64,000 nt of DNA. Source: Acanthaster planci (taxonomy: Eukaryota; Echinodermata; Asteroidea; Valvatida; Acanthasteridae). The notes beneath the pieces were generated by a model. It was not told where the DNA came from. It made no database searches and saw only the letters and a list, made by a program, of their open reading frames with translations. A program made the translations under genes and the position numbers. Below are positions 61,694 to 64,000 of this stretch, piece by piece. The stretch's first letter is position 1; every line of letters begins with the position of its first letter. The stretch covers positions 221,160 to 285,159 of the forward strand of contig NW_019091586.1 in the NCBI RefSeq assembly GCF_001949145.1, read 5' to 3'.

Positions 61694-64000
61694 TGCTATT
61701 TATTGTGGCATCTTGGAAATGGTGAGAAAAAATGTTAATACATGCACAGGTACATGTACGTACACAGTTGCCATTGATTTCCATTAAACGAGATTCCTCC
61801 AAAGGCCCGTAGCTGAAAAAAGTGGACCTGGCAACTTGTGACTTGTTTTGTCAGGTTGGGACATGTGCAGGAAATCACTTAGATTGATGGGGGGGAACAA
61901 GAAGGCATTTTAGCAATTTCAGTCATTACAATTTGATCGACAAATTGAACTTGACGGGCTGATGTATACCAAACTTTCAGGTCAGTGACGGCAGATGGGA
62001 TTCAGCCTATTTGTGTCCCTGACAGCCAGCAGCTTCAGCCTGCTATCCTTACATCCACATTTTATAATGTACTTGTACCCAGCAAATGTACATGTACAGC
62101 TGTAGGAATATAAAGGATATTTAAATTCAGCAAATGCACTTGAATCTTTTTTAAATCACTTGAAAAGTCATAAATCTCAGGCATACAGCATTTTACATGG
62201 ATTTTCATGAATATTTTACATGTAGGTGTATATTTACTATGTATAGCTACTGGAGGAAAAGAATAGTGATGTACACATATGTACATACAGGAACCAGTTC
62301 TGTTTTAACCTGAACTTTGTTGTGTCCTTTGCAAAAGGAGTAGTAAAAGGTTTAGTTTTTCTTGCATTTATGAGATGCACTATTTCCACCAAACTGATGT
62401 AAGGACCAGTGCAGTACCTTTTTTAGGGCTTCCTGATCAAAAGGACAAGTGTGCAATACAGGATACAGAAATTTTATTTTTCTTAGAATAGGTACATACA
62501 TGTAGGGGCAATTCACAGCAAAGTGACTGAAACAAAATTGGTGTCAAATGATAGCTAAAAGTCTATACTTTCAAGATTTAGAAAACAAAATTTTAATTTT
62601 GATCCAGTTTGGTGAATAAAAATTGTATTAATTAATAACCCTGCTTTTATCCCAAAAAATTTAAAAGAGGGATAGGAAAGTTTTGATCATTATACACCTA
62701 CAAAAATATGTTCAAATGACAACATTTTCAGTTATTTGAAAGAACAGTTCATATATACAGGTAAAACTGATAACAATATTTTTTCCGTGTTTTGCATAAC
62801 TCGTTTTGCTTAAAGTGACTTCTAATATTTTTCGTTACTGAATTTTTTTAATTTCTCGTTTAAAGTCGAATGTAATGAAAGTTAGTTTTTAAAGCAAGTT
62901 TAGGAAGGCCTACAATATGGCACCGTCACTGACATATTCCTCCTTTTTGTTTATTAATTACAATTAATTAAAACATGTCCTTCTGTGACTGTTTTGGTAA
63001 TGGAAGGACAGTAACAGAAGGACATATTTTATTTTCATTAAAAAGTTCTGGTCCATGTTTGTAGTGATTGTTGACAAATAAATAATACTGTATACATGTC
63101 ATGCAGAATAACGAGTATTTGGATGTTGCTGGATTGTGAAGTTTATTCCTTCTGACAAGGTTTGATTGATATGCAAGTGAGAGATCCTGTTCTAGCCCAG
63201 GGGCCTTCTAACTGTTGAGTATAAACCTTTGTCAACATGATCAGTTCTTCACTTGGCTTTCACTTCAACAGTACATTTTATAGAGTAATTCTACCAGTGT
63301 TACATTTTGTACATCTAACAACTTAAAAGTTGTACTATATTGATGCATACTTGAAACAGTGCAGATATCTCTGCATGTTCCTGTGGTGCTGCACCGTGCT
63401 GTACACTTCAAAGACCAACCCTGTCTTGTGAGTATAATTGTTTCTTTTCTTAGATTGGTCATTTTCATTGTAACACTACACATGTAATTTGGAGACTGAT
63501 GAATTATTTTGAAGTTTTAAATTTTCAAATGTTCCATGTTTAGATTTGGCATAAAAACAGATGTGCAGGTATTTCGTTTTAACAGATCAATTTTAATCAG
63601 TTTTCTTTTTGTAAGTAATAGTTTAAGATGCCAAAATATGATTTCAGTTTATAGGCCCATTAACAGCTTCATACTCTATATATGTACATGTTAATCACAG
63701 TGGTGAGTATTGTAATGTGAAGCAAACTTTAAAAAAAGTAGTCTAATGTTTTTATTTTATTAATAGGATGGCTCCAACACCAGCTGAAAAACAACTGAAG
63801 TAGGCTACAGAGAGCGACAGATAGCAAAAGGTCTAGATGACGAACACAGATCAAAAGAAATTGTACATTTACTTTGTAAAATATTGTGGTTTTGGTGGCG
63901 GGTTTAAAAGTTTCACATTCAAGAATGTTAATATAATCCTAAATAAAAGTGGCTAGTAATTACTTGTATATTTAAACCACTGAAAAACATTGAACGCAGG

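Noticed and set aside
63770-63806. AG followed by a short open stretch MAPTPAEKQLK and stop, as a possible last RCBTB exon
   Set aside because: It does not resemble the conserved RCBTB C-terminus and would skip the rest of BTB.

Overview
The window is a piece of an intron-rich animal nuclear genome. It has split genes with GT-AG (one apparently GC-AG) introns, many short transposon remnants, and two assembly gaps (runs of N at 29660-29805 and 45922-46490). The gene set includes a sperm CatSper auxiliary subunit, which many animal lineages have lost. With the recurrent TACATG/ACATGTAC and TAGGCCTA words and the many small MITEs, this suggests a marine invertebrate deuterostome, perhaps an echinoderm. 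The phylum is inference; no sequence search was possible.

Six protein-coding genes can be assembled exon by exon with consistent splice phases. From left to right: (1) the N-terminal part of a CatSper-delta-like gene (minus, 289-3217, running off the left edge); (2) a complete 17-exon mitochondrial intermediate peptidase gene, MIPEP (minus, 5021-19490, 703 aa); (3) a complete 4-exon arylacetamide deacetylase / neutral cholesterol ester hydrolase-like gene (minus, 24831-28046, 405 aa); (4) a complete 2-exon CMC4-like twin-cysteine mitochondrial protein gene (plus, 29544-30724, 66 aa); (5) a complete 5-exon FUNDC1/2-like gene (minus, 34019-38554, 148 aa); (6) an RCC1/BTB protein gene, RCBTB1/2-like (plus, 43009-55227 for the exons seen). 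The last third of the BTB domain and the C-terminal part of gene 6 were not found and probably lie beyond position 64000.

Layout: CATSPERD and MIPEP are in tandem. The AADAC-like gene and CMC4 are divergent (1.5 kb apart). CMC4 and the FUNDC gene are convergent (3.3 kb apart). FUNDC and RCBTB are divergent. From memory, FUNDC2 and CMC4 are also convergent neighbours at human Xq28, so this pair looks like very old microsynteny. Three of the six products (MIPEP, CMC4, FUNDC) are mitochondrial, but nothing shows that they are co-regulated.

The rest is introns and intergenic DNA full of small non-autonomous elements. These include TTAA-flanked MITEs (8.3-10.5 kb, 14.5 kb, 34.2 kb), hAT-like MITEs (one with a perfect 8-bp target duplication at 58.7 kb), tRNA-derived SINE pieces, and an unusual 860-bp foldback element with minisatellite ends at 34.6-35.4 kb. 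No CRISPR array, rRNA gene, convincing tRNA gene or intact transposase was seen.
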